Shown piece by piece: positions 33,243-42,366 of a stretch of DNA of 59,503 nt. Source of the DNA: Bacteroidales bacterium (GTDB lineage Bacteria > Bacteroidota > Bacteroidia > Bacteroidales > UBA932); assembly GCA_017651465.1 (NCBI GenBank), contig JAGCCX010000025.1, forward strand, positions 1-59,503. Reading direction: 5' to 3'. Under the pieces are notes generated by a model. It did no database searches. It was given only the letters and a program-made list of their open reading frames with translations, and was not told where the DNA came from. A program made the translations under genes and the position numbers. Within the stretch, counting starts at the first letter, position 1. Every line of letters begins with the position of its first letter.

Positions 33243-34940
33243 ATGAAAAAGTTATTTGCATTTTCCCTGATTCTGAGTCTTGCGGCCGGCCTCCAGGCCC
33301 AGGACCTGCATATAGTCACCACCGGAGATATCCACGGAAGCTTTTTCAACCGCGCTTATGTAGGGGAGAAGACCAATACCAGCCTGATGTCGGTAAAGCA
33401 CTACGTTGACAGCCTGAGGGAAGCGGCCGGGGAACAGAATGTGATTCTGCTCGATGCGGGCGATTGCATCCAGGGCGACAATGCCTCTTACTTCTACAAC
33501 TACGTTGTTACCGATAGGCCTCACATTTTTCCCCGCCTGGCGGCATATATGGGATATGATGCCTGTACTGTGGGCAACCACGACATCGAAGCGGGTCATC
33601 CGGTGTACGACAGGGTTTACAAGGAACTCGAGGAGGCCGGAATACCCTGGCTTGCCGGAAATGCCATCAAAGACGACGGGACTACTTACTTCCCGGAATA
33701 TACCGTGATCGAAAAAGGCGGGCGCAAGATACTTGTAGCCGGCTACAACAACGCAAATATCGACGGGTGGCTCTCGCCCGAGTTGTGGCAGGGGATGAAA
33801 CACGTATCGTTGGTACCTTATGTGCGCAAAAGGGTAAAAGCACTCAAGAGACAGATCAAGCCGGACGTGGTGATAGTGGTGGTGCATTCCGGTACCGGCG
33901 ACGGGAATTTTTCTTCCATCGAGAGCCAGGGGCTTGACATTTTCCGCTACTTGTGCGGCGCCGATGTGCTCGTGACCGCCCACGACCACAGGCCGGCCGT
34001 GGTGGTGACCAAACAGCGCTGCCTGGTCAACGGAGGCGCACGCTGCGGGGCTGTAGGTCACGCAGTGCTGGGCTTCAAGAATGGCCGTGTAGCGTCGCGT
34101 AACGCCGAGGTCGTAAGGCTGGATAAGAAGGCAGTGGATGAGCAGATGGTCAAGGATTTCGATGCCGAATACCAGGAGGTCAAGGCCTTTACGATGCGCC
34201 CTGTGGGCAAGCTTGCGATGCCCCTCAGGAGCCGTGACGCATATGTTGGAATGAGTGACTATCTAGGTCTGCTGCATACCGTGCAGCTGACTGCTTCCGG
34301 AGCGGACGTATCCATTGCTGCGCCTCTTACCTTCAACGGATACGTGGCCCAGGGAGGAGTCATCTTCAACGATATGTTTACAATCTATCCCTTTGAGAAC
34401 CAGATGTTTGTGCTGAGGCTCACAGGGCGTGAAATAAAGGACCTGCTGGAGTATTCATACGACAAGTGGATTACCACTCCGGGTGAGCACGTGCTCCAGA
34501 TTGCCAATGTTCCCGACCCCCGCACGGGCGCTCCCCGGTGGTCGTTTGTGAACAGGAGCTACAATTTCGATTCGGCCGCCGGCATCAGTTATACGGTTGA
34601 CGTGACTAAAGAAGCGGGAGAGCGCGTAGCGATCAGTGGTTTTGCCAACGGCTCGCCCTTCGATCCGGACGCTTCATACGCCGTGGCTATGACCTCATAC
34701 AGGGCTAACGGCGGGGGAGACTTGCTGGTTAAGGGCTCCCGTATCCCCAAGGCTGAGCTTTCTTCCAGAGTGGTTGCCCGCTATCCCGAGATCAGGGAGT
34801 TCGTGTACCGTTTCATTCAGTCCCACGAGGTGGTGGACCACGCCCTTGTGGACGATCGGTCCCTCCTGGGAGAGTGGAAATTTGTGCCCGAGTCTGTTGC
34901 ACAACCATTACTTCAGTCGGATTTGAATTTAGTGTTTTAA
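33243..34940 (+). CDS. Secreted 5'-nucleotidase/UDP-sugar hydrolase family protein
   Basis: A 565-residue exported protein (signal peptide MKKLFAFSLILSLAAGLQA). The N-terminal metallophosphatase domain has GDIHG, DAGDCIQGD, GNHDIEAGHP, HSGTGDG and AHDHRP, which hold the two metals. The C-terminal 5_nucleotid_C domain contains FNDMFTIYPFENQMFVLRLTG and ends near YAVAMTSYRANGGGD. The family removes phosphate from nucleotides in the periplasm or outside the cell for purine and phosphate salvage. It lies 7 bp after the barrel gene; its 3' end overlaps the AraC-type gene by 12 nt. Confidence 0.92.
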   Translation: MKKLFAFSLILSLAAGLQAQDLHIVTTGDIHGSFFNRAYVGEKTNTSLMSVKHYVDSLREAAGEQNVILLDAGDCIQGDNASYFYNYVVTDRPHIFPRLAAYMGYDACTVGNHDIEAGHPVYDRVYKELEEAGIPWLAGNAIKDDGTTYFPEYTVIEKGGRKILVAGYNNANIDGWLSPELWQGMKHVSLVPYVRKRVKALKRQIKPDVVIVVVHSGTGDGNFSSIESQGLDIFRYLCGADVLVTAHDHRPAVVVTKQRCLVNGGARCGAVGHAVLGFKNGRVASRNAEVVRLDKKAVDEQMVKDFDAEYQEVKAFTMRPVGKLAMPLRSRDAYVGMSDYLGLLHTVQLTASGADVSIAAPLTFNGYVAQGGVIFNDMFTIYPFENQMFVLRLTGREIKDLLEYSYDKWITTPGEHVLQIANVPDPRTGAPRWSFVNRSYNFDSAAGISYTVDVTKEAGERVAISGFANGSPFDPDASYAVAMTSYRANGGGDLLVKGSRIPKAELSSRVVARYPEIREFVYRFIQSHEVVDHALVDDRSLLGEWKFVPESVAQPLLQSDLNLVF

Positions 34941-35345
34941 TCTCCACTCTGCAGGAGTGCAGCCGGTAATTTCTTTAAATTGCCGGCGGAAATTGCTTTT
35001 GTCGCAAATCCCCACCGCCTCTCCGATTATTAGAGTCGGTATGTCCCGGTCTTCGAGCAGCAGTTTCTTGGCTTCCTCGATACGGCGCTCCTTTCGCCAT
35101 TTGAGGAAGTTTTTGCCGGTCTGGATGCGGAAAAACAGGGAAAGATCTTCCCTGCTGATTTGCAGATCATCTGCAATTTCCTGCATTGTAAGGTCTTCGG
35201 CCCATCTCTTCTCTCTTATCCATTTATCCAATTTCAGTATGGTGTCCGCTTTGAGGACAGATTTTTTGTTGCTTAAAATGGACGGTATCGCGTGACGCGC
35301 TACCAGTTGTCCAATTTTGGTTATTAATTTTAAATATAATTTCAT
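34929..35345 (-). CDS. Small AraC-type helix-turn-helix protein
   Basis: A 138-residue protein. Residues 40-135 match the two-helix-turn-helix AraC DNA-binding domain: LTMQEIADDLQISREDLSLFFRIQTGKNFLKWRKERRIEEAKKLL, then IGEAVGICDKSNFRRQFKEITGCTPAEWR. The first 38 residues are basic with no sensor domain, so it is either a stand-alone DNA-binding protein or a partner of a separate sensor. It is divergent from ffh with 27 bp between ATGs, and converges on the nucleotidase gene. Confidence 0.85.
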   Translation of the reverse strand: MKLYLKLITKIGQLVARHAIPSILSNKKSVLKADTILKLDKWIREKRWAEDLTMQEIADDLQISREDLSLFFRIQTGKNFLKWRKERRIEEAKKLLLEDRDIPTLIIGEAVGICDKSNFRRQFKEITGCTPAEWRLKH

Positions 35346-35352
35346 AACTTTG
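35345..35352 (+). promoter_or_regulatory. Candidate -7 element for ffh
   Basis: TAACTTTG is an exact TAnnTTTG match ending 20 bp before the ffh ATG. The nearest TTTG upstream (35316-35319) is 25 bp away, wider than usual. It overlaps the first base of the AraC-type start codon. Confidence 0.5.
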
Positions 35353-35372
35353 TTAGTTAATAATTAATGGTT

Positions 35373-36692
35373 ATGTTTGACAATCTATCGGACAGACTCG
35401 AGCGCTCCTTCAAGATTTTGAAGGGCGAAGGTAAGATAAGTGAGATAAATATCGCGGAAACGGTCAAAGAAATCCGCAGGGCCCTGATTGATGCCGATGT
35501 ATCGTATAAAGTCGCTAAGGAATTCTGCGACAGGGTAAAGCTGAAGGCTATAGGCTCAAATGTGCTGACGGCGGTCAAGCCCCAGCAGATGGTGGTCAAG
35601 ATCGTACACGATGAGCTGGCGGAGTTTATGGGCTCAGAGCACGCCGAGATAAATCTGAAAAACACTCCCTCCGTTATACTCGTCGCCGGTCTTAACGGTT
35701 CGGGTAAGACTACGTTCTCGGGTAAACTTGCACTGCATATCAAAAGCAAGAAAGGGCGCAAAGTGCTGCTTGCAGCCTGCGATACATTCCGCCCCGCCGC
35801 CATCGAGCAGCTCAAGACCCTGGGCGCCCAGGTAGGCGTTCCCGTGTACAGCGAAGAAGGGGAGAAGGACCCCGTAAAGGTGGCCCAGAACGCGTTGCGG
35901 CAGGCCCGCAGCGAGGGCGTGGGAGTGGTTATAGTGGATACGGCTGGCCGTCTGGTGGTGGACAAGGAGCTGATGGATGAAATAGCGCTCCTGCACACTT
36001 CCCTCAAGCCCGACGAGACCCTTTTCGTGGTGGATGCTATGACGGGCCAGGATGCCGTAGAGAGCGCCAAGGCCTTCAATGAGGCCATCGACTACGACGG
36101 CGTGGTTCTTACCAAGATGGACGGAGACACCCGCGGCGGTGCCGCCCTTTCCATCAAGGCGGTGACCGGAAAGCCCATCAAGTTCGTGAGCACCGGCGAG
36201 AAGATGGAAGCCCTGGACATTTTCTATCCCTCCCGTGTCGCTGACAGGATACTGGGTATGGGCGATGTGGTTTCGCTGGTTGAAAAGGCGCAGGAGCAGT
36301 TTGATGAGAAACAGGCCCGTGAACTGCACAAGAAGCTGGCCCGTAACCAATTCACGTTCAACGATTTTTATGCTCAGCTGAAGCAGGTTCAGAAGATGGG
36401 TAACGTCAAAGACCTGGCGGGTATGCTCCCGGGTATGGACAAAGCCCTCAAGGATGTGGATATTCCGGACGACGCTTTCAAACCCACCGAGGCCATAATA
36501 CAGTCGATGACTCCCTACGAAAAAGAGCATCCCGAATGCCTTAACGGCTCACGCCGCCAGAGGATCGCGAGAGGCTCGGGGACATCGCTTGCAGATGTCA
36601 ACAAACTCATCAAACAGTTTGAGCAGACACGCAAAATGATGAAGATGGCGATGGATGGTTCGCTCAAGCAGCGATTGAAAGGTTTCCGTTAG
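35373..36692 (+). CDS. ffh: Signal recognition particle protein Ffh
   Basis: Ffh binds signal sequences on ribosomes and delivers them to FtsY at the membrane. The 439-residue protein starts MFDNLSDRLERSFK (an ATG two codons earlier is also possible). It has the N-domain helix bundle, G-domain P-loop GLNGSGKTT, DTFRPAA, DTAGR, TKMDGDTRGGAAL, and the methionine-rich M domain with AGMLPGMD and SRRQRIARGSGTS. The P-loop has Asn where GLQGSGKT is usual. No SRP RNA gene is seen nearby. Confidence 0.97.
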   Translation: MFDNLSDRLERSFKILKGEGKISEINIAETVKEIRRALIDADVSYKVAKEFCDRVKLKAIGSNVLTAVKPQQMVVKIVHDELAEFMGSEHAEINLKNTPSVILVAGLNGSGKTTFSGKLALHIKSKKGRKVLLAACDTFRPAAIEQLKTLGAQVGVPVYSEEGEKDPVKVAQNALRQARSEGVGVVIVDTAGRLVVDKELMDEIALLHTSLKPDETLFVVDAMTGQDAVESAKAFNEAIDYDGVVLTKMDGDTRGGAALSIKAVTGKPIKFVSTGEKMEALDIFYPSRVADRILGMGDVVSLVEKAQEQFDEKQARELHKKLARNQFTFNDFYAQLKQVQKMGNVKDLAGMLPGMDKALKDVDIPDDAFKPTEAIIQSMTPYEKEHPECLNGSRRQRIARGSGTSLADVNKLIKQFEQTRKMMKMAMDGSLKQRLKGFR

Positions 36693-36713
36693 GAAAAATA
36701 TCAAAAAATTCTG

Positions 36714-36721
36714 TATATTTG
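36714..36721 (+). promoter_or_regulatory. Candidate -7 element for the polysaccharide locus
   Basis: TATATTTG matches TAnnTTTG, with a weak TTAG (36689-36692) 21 bp upstream. Transcription would start near 36728, 13 nt before the phosphatase ATG. I found no other consensus-like promoter in the short gaps up to the right edge. Confidence 0.5.
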
Positions 36722-36740
36722 TAAATTAACAGAGTACAAA

Positions 36741-37430
36741 ATGGGCTTGTTCGACCGCAGTATCAAAGTGTCTGCGTCCGGTCTTCTTCAAGGCTGGACG
36801 GATTGGCATTGTCATATTCTGCCGGGGGTTGATGACGGATTCAAGAGGATTGATGATTCGCTTGCCGCCCTGGTACTTTATGAGAAGGCGGGCATCAAGG
36901 AAGTATGGCTCACGCCCCACATAATGGAAGACATCCCCAACCGTACTTCCGCGCTTCGCGAGCGCTTCGTTGACCTGACCTTGTCTTACACGGGGCCCAT
37001 ACGTCTTCATCTTGCATCGGAGAATATGATGGACGCCCTTTTCGAGCAACGTCTTGAAGCCGGCGACCTTCTTCCGCTCAAAGACAGGCGCCTGCTGGTG
37101 GAAACCTCCTATTTCAGCCCTCCCATCGGTATGGATGATATTCTGACGGATATCAAATCGAGGGGTTATTTCCCGGTTCTGGCCCATCCCGAGCGCTATA
37201 TGTATATGGATTCCAGGCGCTATTCGGCCCTGAAAGCTATGGGGATAGAGTTCCAGCTCAACATTACCGCCCTCACCGGCGCATACGGACCTGAAGTTAA
37301 ATCCAAGGCGGAATCTTTGCTTGCCGCCGGGATGTACAACTATTGCGGTACCGACCTTCACAGACTTTCGTCGTTTGAGCATCTGCTTGAGGCGGAGCTC
37401 AAAAAGAAATATTTGAAGCGCATTCCTTAA
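36741..37430 (+). CDS. CpsB/YwqE-type tyrosine-protein phosphatase (PHP fold)
   Basis: A 229-residue PHP-fold phosphatase that in relatives dephosphorylates the tyrosine kinase controlling capsule chain length. Metal motifs are DWHCHILPGVDDG (near 21-33), TPHIMED, the glutamate in LHLASENMM, LAHPERY and GTDLHR. Its place directly before the polysaccharide export genes fits a regulatory role. No bacterial tyrosine kinase is seen in the window. A -7 box lies just upstream; 99 bp separate it from the export gene. Confidence 0.9.
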   Translation: MGLFDRSIKVSASGLLQGWTDWHCHILPGVDDGFKRIDDSLAALVLYEKAGIKEVWLTPHIMEDIPNRTSALRERFVDLTLSYTGPIRLHLASENMMDALFEQRLEAGDLLPLKDRRLLVETSYFSPPIGMDDILTDIKSRGYFPVLAHPERYMYMDSRRYSALKAMGIEFQLNITALTGAYGPEVKSKAESLLAAGMYNYCGTDLHRLSSFEHLLEAELKKKYLKRIP

Positions 37431-37529
37431 GGAGTGTGCTTGCATATCGTGGCCTCCACGGCCTTTACGCCCGCATTGTTCAATGTGACCGGCGGAAACG
37501 AAGTTGTATCTAAAATTAATCAAGTTAAT

Positions 37530-40088
37530 ATGCGCAAAAAAATCATTTTTCTGTTGACCGCCCTTTTGATGCTGGGCGCACAGAACGCTTTTGCACAGAT
37601 GTCCGATGAGCAGATCATCAATTACATCACTACCGGAGTCGCCGCCGGAAAGACAGAGCGCCAGATAGGAAGCGAGCTGATGGCCAAGGGCGTCACCACC
37701 GCGCAGCTGCAGAGGCTGTTGAAGGCCTATAAGAGCGGTGCGATGAACGCGTCCGAGGCTCCCGTAAGCGCCACCAAGCTGGACGGAACCCGCAGCAGCC
37801 GCCAACCCTCAGGCGCCGAGGATTTGGATTCAGATGCTTCCGGCTCCAGGGCTAAAGACAGCACCAAGCTCTCTAAAGACAAGCAGGCATCCAGCTCCAA
37901 ATCCAAGAAGAGCAAGTCTTCGAAGGCCCAGGGCGGCGTGTCCGATCAGGCTGAGGGTATGCCCGAGTATGAGGAGGATGAGGAAGAATATGAAGAAGAT
38001 CCCCTCTACGACGAGTATGGCAACAAGCGGATCTGGGGGCACGAGATATTCTCCTCCTCGAACTTGAGCTTCGAGCCCAATCAGAATCTGGCCACTCCCG
38101 AGGACTATGTGCTCGGCCCCGGTGACGAACTGATAATTGACATTTGGGGCATCAACGAGGCTACCATCAAGCAGGAAGTCTCGCCTGAAGGCAGGATAAT
38201 CATCTCGCAGGTCGGTCCCATCCAGGTGTCAGGGCTTACGGTAAAGCAGGCTACGGGCAAAATCAAGTCTTCGCTTTCCAAGATTTATTCTTCTCTGCGA
38301 AGCGGATCTTCGCATATGAGCCTCACCCTCGGAAATGTCCGGACCATCCAGGTGAACATTATGGGTGAAGTTGAGACCCCCGGAACCTACAGGCTTTCTT
38401 CTTTCGCAACTGTGTTCACAGCCTTGTACAGGGCAGGCGGTGTAACCCAGATCGGCTCGCTGCGCAATGTCAAGCTCATCCGCGGCGGAGAAGAGTTTGC
38501 GGTGGTGGATGTGTATGACTACATCTTCTCCGGCAAGCTTGACGTGAACGTGGCCCTCAAGGAGGGTGACGTGATCAACGTGCCGGCTTATTCTTCGCTC
38601 GTGAGTATCGACGGCTTCGTCAAGCGTCCTATGTTCTACGAGCTTAAGGACGGAGAACCGCTCTCGAACCTCATCGCGTATGCCGGAGGTTTCAGCGGCG
38701 GTGCCTGGCAGGAGGAGGTTAATGTGGAGCGCAATGACGGACGTACCAACCATATCTTCACAGTCGCCTCCGGCAAGATGGAGTCGTTTGCTCTCAAGGA
38801 CGGAGACGCCGTGGGAGTGAGCGGAAGCGAGGTCGATGTCTTCACCAACCGTGTGGAGATCAAGGGATCCGTTTATCGTCCCGGCAAGTTTGAGCTGGGA
38901 GGCGAAATCGCCACAGTCAAGCAGCTGGTGGAGCACGCGGGCGGCTTGATGGACGACGCTTTCCTGGGCCGTGCGCAGATTGTGCGCGAAAAGCCCGACC
39001 GTTCGATAGAATTGGTGTCCGTGCCTATCAAAGGCATTATGGAGGGGAACGTGGAAGATGTGCTGCTGAAGCGCAACGACATTCTCATTATCTCCAATAT
39101 CAACGAGATAGAACTCAAGGGCGATTTTACCATCACAGGTTACGTGGTCAATCCGGGCAAGTACCAGTTTGCCGAGCACACCACGGTAGAAGACCTCATC
39201 CTGCTTGCCGGCGGTTTGTCGGAGGGCGCTTCATCGGCCAAGGTCGATGTGGCCCGCCGTATCAACAAACCTTCCAGCACCGCGGCCTCGGACACTCTGG
39301 CAAACGTGTTCTCGATGTCCATCAAGGACGGACTTGTGGATGACGGTTCGGCAGGATTCGAACTCCAGCCCTACGATGTGGTGTCGGTGCGCAGGAGCCC
39401 TACTTACATCGAGCAGCGTAACGTGACCATCTCGGGCGAGGTTACCTTCCCCGGACAGTACACGCTCGTCAGCACTAACGAAAGAGTCTCCGACCTGGTG
39501 AAACGTGCCGGCGGAGCCACCCCTAACGGAAACGTGCACGGTGCAATGCTTAAACGCAAGATCAATCAGTACGAGCGCAATGTCCGAAACGCTATGGCGA
39601 GGATAGTCACCCAGAACGCTTCCGGCAAGGACTCTCTTGACGTGAACAAACTCAAAGTGACGGAAATCTATACGGTGGGTCTGGAACTCGACAAGGCACT
39701 TGCACATCCCGGATCCGACTACGATGTGGTGCTGCGCGACGGTGACGAACTCATCATTCCTGAAATGGCATCGACGGTGCGCATCCAGGGAGAAGTGCTC
39801 TATCCCAACACCGTACACTTCATCTCGGGCAAGCCTATCCACTATTATGTGCGCCAGGCCGGCGGTTTCAGCACCAGGGCGCGCAGGGCCAAGACTTATG
39901 TCATCTATATGAACGGCACTGTGGCTGTGGGAGCCGGAGCCAAACTCGAGCCCGGTTGTGAAATCATTGTACCGGCCCGCTCCGACAAAGATAAGCTCAC
40001 CACGGGCGAATGGCTTGGCATTGGAACCTCCGCCGCATCTATCACCACTATGGTCGCAACCATTGTCAACCTGTTCAAAACGAGATAA
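37530..40088 (+). CDS. Wza-like polysaccharide export protein with multiple SLBB domains
   Basis: An 852-residue exported protein (signal peptide MRKKIIFLLTALLMLGAQNAFAQ). Residues 80-165 are low complexity: a Ser/Lys stretch, then a Glu/Tyr-rich acidic stretch. The Poly_export domain begins at DYVLGPGDELIIDIWG (about 192-207), followed by several SLBB repeats recognisable as G-x-V-x-x-P-G-x-Y/F blocks (for example near GEVETPGTYRL, GSVYRPGKFEL, GYVVNPGKYQF, GEVTFPGQYTL). A C-terminal hydrophobic helix ends the protein. It should form or line the outer-membrane exit for the glycan. The start is the ATG giving MRKK; the preceding frame is not coding-like. Confidence 0.93.
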   Translation: MRKKIIFLLTALLMLGAQNAFAQMSDEQIINYITTGVAAGKTERQIGSELMAKGVTTAQLQRLLKAYKSGAMNASEAPVSATKLDGTRSSRQPSGAEDLDSDASGSRAKDSTKLSKDKQASSSKSKKSKSSKAQGGVSDQAEGMPEYEEDEEEYEEDPLYDEYGNKRIWGHEIFSSSNLSFEPNQNLATPEDYVLGPGDELIIDIWGINEATIKQEVSPEGRIIISQVGPIQVSGLTVKQATGKIKSSLSKIYSSLRSGSSHMSLTLGNVRTIQVNIMGEVETPGTYRLSSFATVFTALYRAGGVTQIGSLRNVKLIRGGEEFAVVDVYDYIFSGKLDVNVALKEGDVINVPAYSSLVSIDGFVKRPMFYELKDGEPLSNLIAYAGGFSGGAWQEEVNVERNDGRTNHIFTVASGKMESFALKDGDAVGVSGSEVDVFTNRVEIKGSVYRPGKFELGGEIATVKQLVEHAGGLMDDAFLGRAQIVREKPDRSIELVSVPIKGIMEGNVEDVLLKRNDILIISNINEIELKGDFTITGYVVNPGKYQFAEHTTVEDLILLAGGLSEGASSAKVDVARRINKPSSTAASDTLANVFSMSIKDGLVDDGSAGFELQPYDVVSVRRSPTYIEQRNVTISGEVTFPGQYTLVSTNERVSDLVKRAGGATPNGNVHGAMLKRKINQYERNVRNAMARIVTQNASGKDSLDVNKLKVTEIYTVGLELDKALAHPGSDYDVVLRDGDELIIPEMASTVRIQGEVLYPNTVHFISGKPIHYYVRQAGGFSTRARRAKTYVIYMNGTVAVGAGAKLEPGCEIIVPARSDKDKLTTGEWLGIGTSAASITTMVATIVNLFKTR

Positions 40089-40090
40089 TT

Positions 40091-41215
40091 ATGATAGAAG
40101 AAAACGAGTATAACGAGATTCCTTACAAGAAATCCTCGGTGGATGTCAAAGCCCTTGTGCTCAAGGTGCTGAAAAAATGGAAGACCATTCTTCTGTGGAT
40201 GGTGGTGGCGGGTGCGATAGGTGTGTTCATCGGATTCTGCACCCCTAAAGTGTATTCAGTTTCTTCCAAGCTCTCTCCCGAGCTCCTCTCCAGGGTAAAC
40301 AGCAGCAGCCTCAGCTCCCTGGCCAGCCTGGCCGGTGTGAATATGTCCAGCCTCTCGGGTAATTCCGATGCTATACGCCCCGATCTTTATCCGGAAATCA
40401 TATCCTCGGTGCCTTTCATTGTCGATCTGTTCGAAGTGCCGGTGCAAATAGTGGAAAAGAAAGATACTGTCCGCACGTCTTACTACGACTATATCGAGAA
40501 CCATCAAAAGAGGGCCTGGTGGTCGGTTGTGATGGGCGTCCCGTTCGATGTGCTGAATTGGGTCAAGGGCCTGTTCAGCAAAGAGGAGGAGGAAGAGGAG
40601 AATCTGGAAGACGGTGCCGTACCGGATGTGGATTCTTTCCACCTGACCAAGAAGCAGGACGGCGTTGTAAGGGCCATCCAGAAGAAGATCTCGGCCACGG
40701 TCGACAGGAAGACTTATATGCTTACCATCGTGGTGGAAGATCAGGACAAGGTAGTGGCCGCCGATATCTCACGCCAGATTATCGACAACCTTAAACGTTA
40801 CATCACTTCGTACCGTACCGAAAAGGCGCGCCGCGACCTGGAGTACTATGAAGGGCTGTACAACGAGGCCAAGGCCGATTATATGACCGCCCAGAAAGAA
40901 TATGCCTGGTATTTCGACGCCAACCACGGCACTGTAAGCCGTCTCTCGCAGGTGAAGCTGCTCCAGCTCCAGAACGAGATGAATCTTAAGTATTCGGTCT
41001 ATTCGACGGCTTCACAGCAACTGGAACTGGCCAAGGCCAAAGTTCAGCAGGAGACCCCGGTGGTGGCTACGCTTCAGCCTCCCACCGTGCCCCTCAAAGG
41101 CCGTCCCAGCAAATTCCGCCTGCTGATTACCTATTCTTTCTTCGGATTCTTCCTTTCCCTGGTTTGGGTGCTCTGGCTCAAGGACGCCCTCGCGGATTTT
41201 AAGAAAAAGTCTTGA
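40091..41215 (+). CDS. Wzz-type chain-length determinant protein without kinase domain
   Basis: A 374-residue inner-membrane protein with helices at about 31-50 and 342-362 and a coiled-coil periplasmic domain between. The first part has YSVSSKLSPELLSRVNSSS, and PPTVPLKGRPSKFR precedes the second helix, as in Wzz/PCP proteins. A run of six glutamates lies near residue 170. The C-terminus stops at DFKKKS; there is no BY-kinase domain. It follows the export gene by 2 bp and overlaps the next gene. Confidence 0.9.
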   Translation: MIEENEYNEIPYKKSSVDVKALVLKVLKKWKTILLWMVVAGAIGVFIGFCTPKVYSVSSKLSPELLSRVNSSSLSSLASLAGVNMSSLSGNSDAIRPDLYPEIISSVPFIVDLFEVPVQIVEKKDTVRTSYYDYIENHQKRAWWSVVMGVPFDVLNWVKGLFSKEEEEEENLEDGAVPDVDSFHLTKKQDGVVRAIQKKISATVDRKTYMLTIVVEDQDKVVAADISRQIIDNLKRYITSYRTEKARRDLEYYEGLYNEAKADYMTAQKEYAWYFDANHGTVSRLSQVKLLQLQNEMNLKYSVYSTASQQLELAKAKVQQETPVVATLQPPTVPLKGRPSKFRLLITYSFFGFFLSLVWVLWLKDALADFKKKS

Positions 41216-42366
41216 TCGATTATCCTTATATTCTCCTCATCCTGTTCCTGCTGTTGATGACATTCCTAAACGCCAGGGACAGGCAGAACGACATCTATTT
41301 CTACATAGCTGCCGCCGTAGTGTTGGTGTTCACCGCCCTCAGGGCCCCTGTGGTCGGCGCCGACACCTACAACTACGTGCGTTTCTTTACCGGGGAGAGT
41401 ATCACTTACTCCGGCGACCGCAGGGAGTTCGAGCCTTTGTTTACCGCTTACAATTCGGTAATGAAGATTCTGCTCTTCCGGAACGGGGTGCTCTATATGA
41501 TCGTGAATTCAGTATTGACGCTGTTGCCTGTGTATGTATTGGTCAAGCATAATGCGTACAACAAGCCGATGTCGATACTGCTGTTCTTCTTGTCGGCACT
41601 GGGGATTCTGTATTTCGTGGCCCTGCGCCAGCTGCTCAGCCTGGCGATACTTCTGGGCGGCGTCATCTACATTCAGAAGGATGGTCGTTACAAGTGGGCG
41701 GTGTTCCTGATATGCGGCGTGCTCGCGTATTTTATGCACACTTCCGCCATCTACGTGTTTCCGGTATATGTGCTGTGTTACTTTGTCCCTCTGCGCAGCC
41801 GCTGGATTGCGATTGTGCTCATAGTCGTGAGTATAGTGTCGGGACTTGTCCTGAAGAACCTGGACATTATGAAGATGCTCTCGGCTTACGAGTCGTTGAA
41901 TTTCAGTGCCACCGAGCGCCTTGACGTATATCTTGACGAGGAGCTGGTGGACACTTCCGAATTCAGTATCCTGGGCATACTCAAGAAGTCAATCATAGGC
42001 ATATTCGCGTTCCTCTGGATGCCGCGCAAGAAAGTGGAGCACTGGTTCAGCAAGATATACCTGGTTGGTGTGGTGCTGTCCAATTTCTTCTTTGAAATGC
42101 AGATGGTGGAGCGTATGGTGATGGGATTCAGCGTTTTCGGCATAATCTGCGTTACCTGGGCTTTCGGGCCGGCGCTGCACAAGGCGGAATTCAAACTCAA
42201 GCTGGCTTCGTACGCGGTGGCCGCATTTATGTGCCTGTATATGTCGTTCGGCTATATCCGTGACTGCATCAACTACGACCCGACGAACGATATGCGTATG
42301 CATCCCTATTACTTCTTCTTCCAGGATTACCACGATCATCCATCCATCAAGTACCATTTCAACTGA
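41212..42366 (+). CDS. EpsG-like polysaccharide polymerase (Wzy role)
   Basis: A 384-residue polytopic membrane protein with about ten to eleven helices. The early ALRAPVVGADTYNYVRFF and the FEPLFTAYN segment match the EpsG family, which polymerises repeat units in exopolysaccharide systems. It is the only polymerase candidate in the window. The start is a TTG that overlaps the previous stop as TTGA; no ATG lies near. Confidence 0.85.
   Translation: MIDYPYILLILFLLLMTFLNARDRQNDIYFYIAAAVVLVFTALRAPVVGADTYNYVRFFTGESITYSGDRREFEPLFTAYNSVMKILLFRNGVLYMIVNSVLTLLPVYVLVKHNAYNKPMSILLFFLSALGILYFVALRQLLSLAILLGGVIYIQKDGRYKWAVFLICGVLAYFMHTSAIYVFPVYVLCYFVPLRSRWIAIVLIVVSIVSGLVLKNLDIMKMLSAYESLNFSATERLDVYLDEELVDTSEFSILGILKKSIIGIFAFLWMPRKKVEHWFSKIYLVGVVLSNFFFEMQMVERMVMGFSVFGIICVTWAFGPALHKAEFKLKLASYAVAAFMCLYMSFGYIRDCINYDPTNDMRMHPYYFFFQDYHDHPSIKYHFN

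Noticed and set aside
37431-37529. Short gene or leader peptide in the 99 bp before the export gene
   Set aside because: A frame is open through it in phase with the export gene, but its residues are not signal-like, and the clear signal peptide begins at 37530.
40580-40602. GAG-rich run encoding six glutamates in the Wzz-like gene as a possible phase-variable tract
   Set aside because: The codons are mixed (one GAA) and the run is short, so slippage is unlikely to switch the gene.
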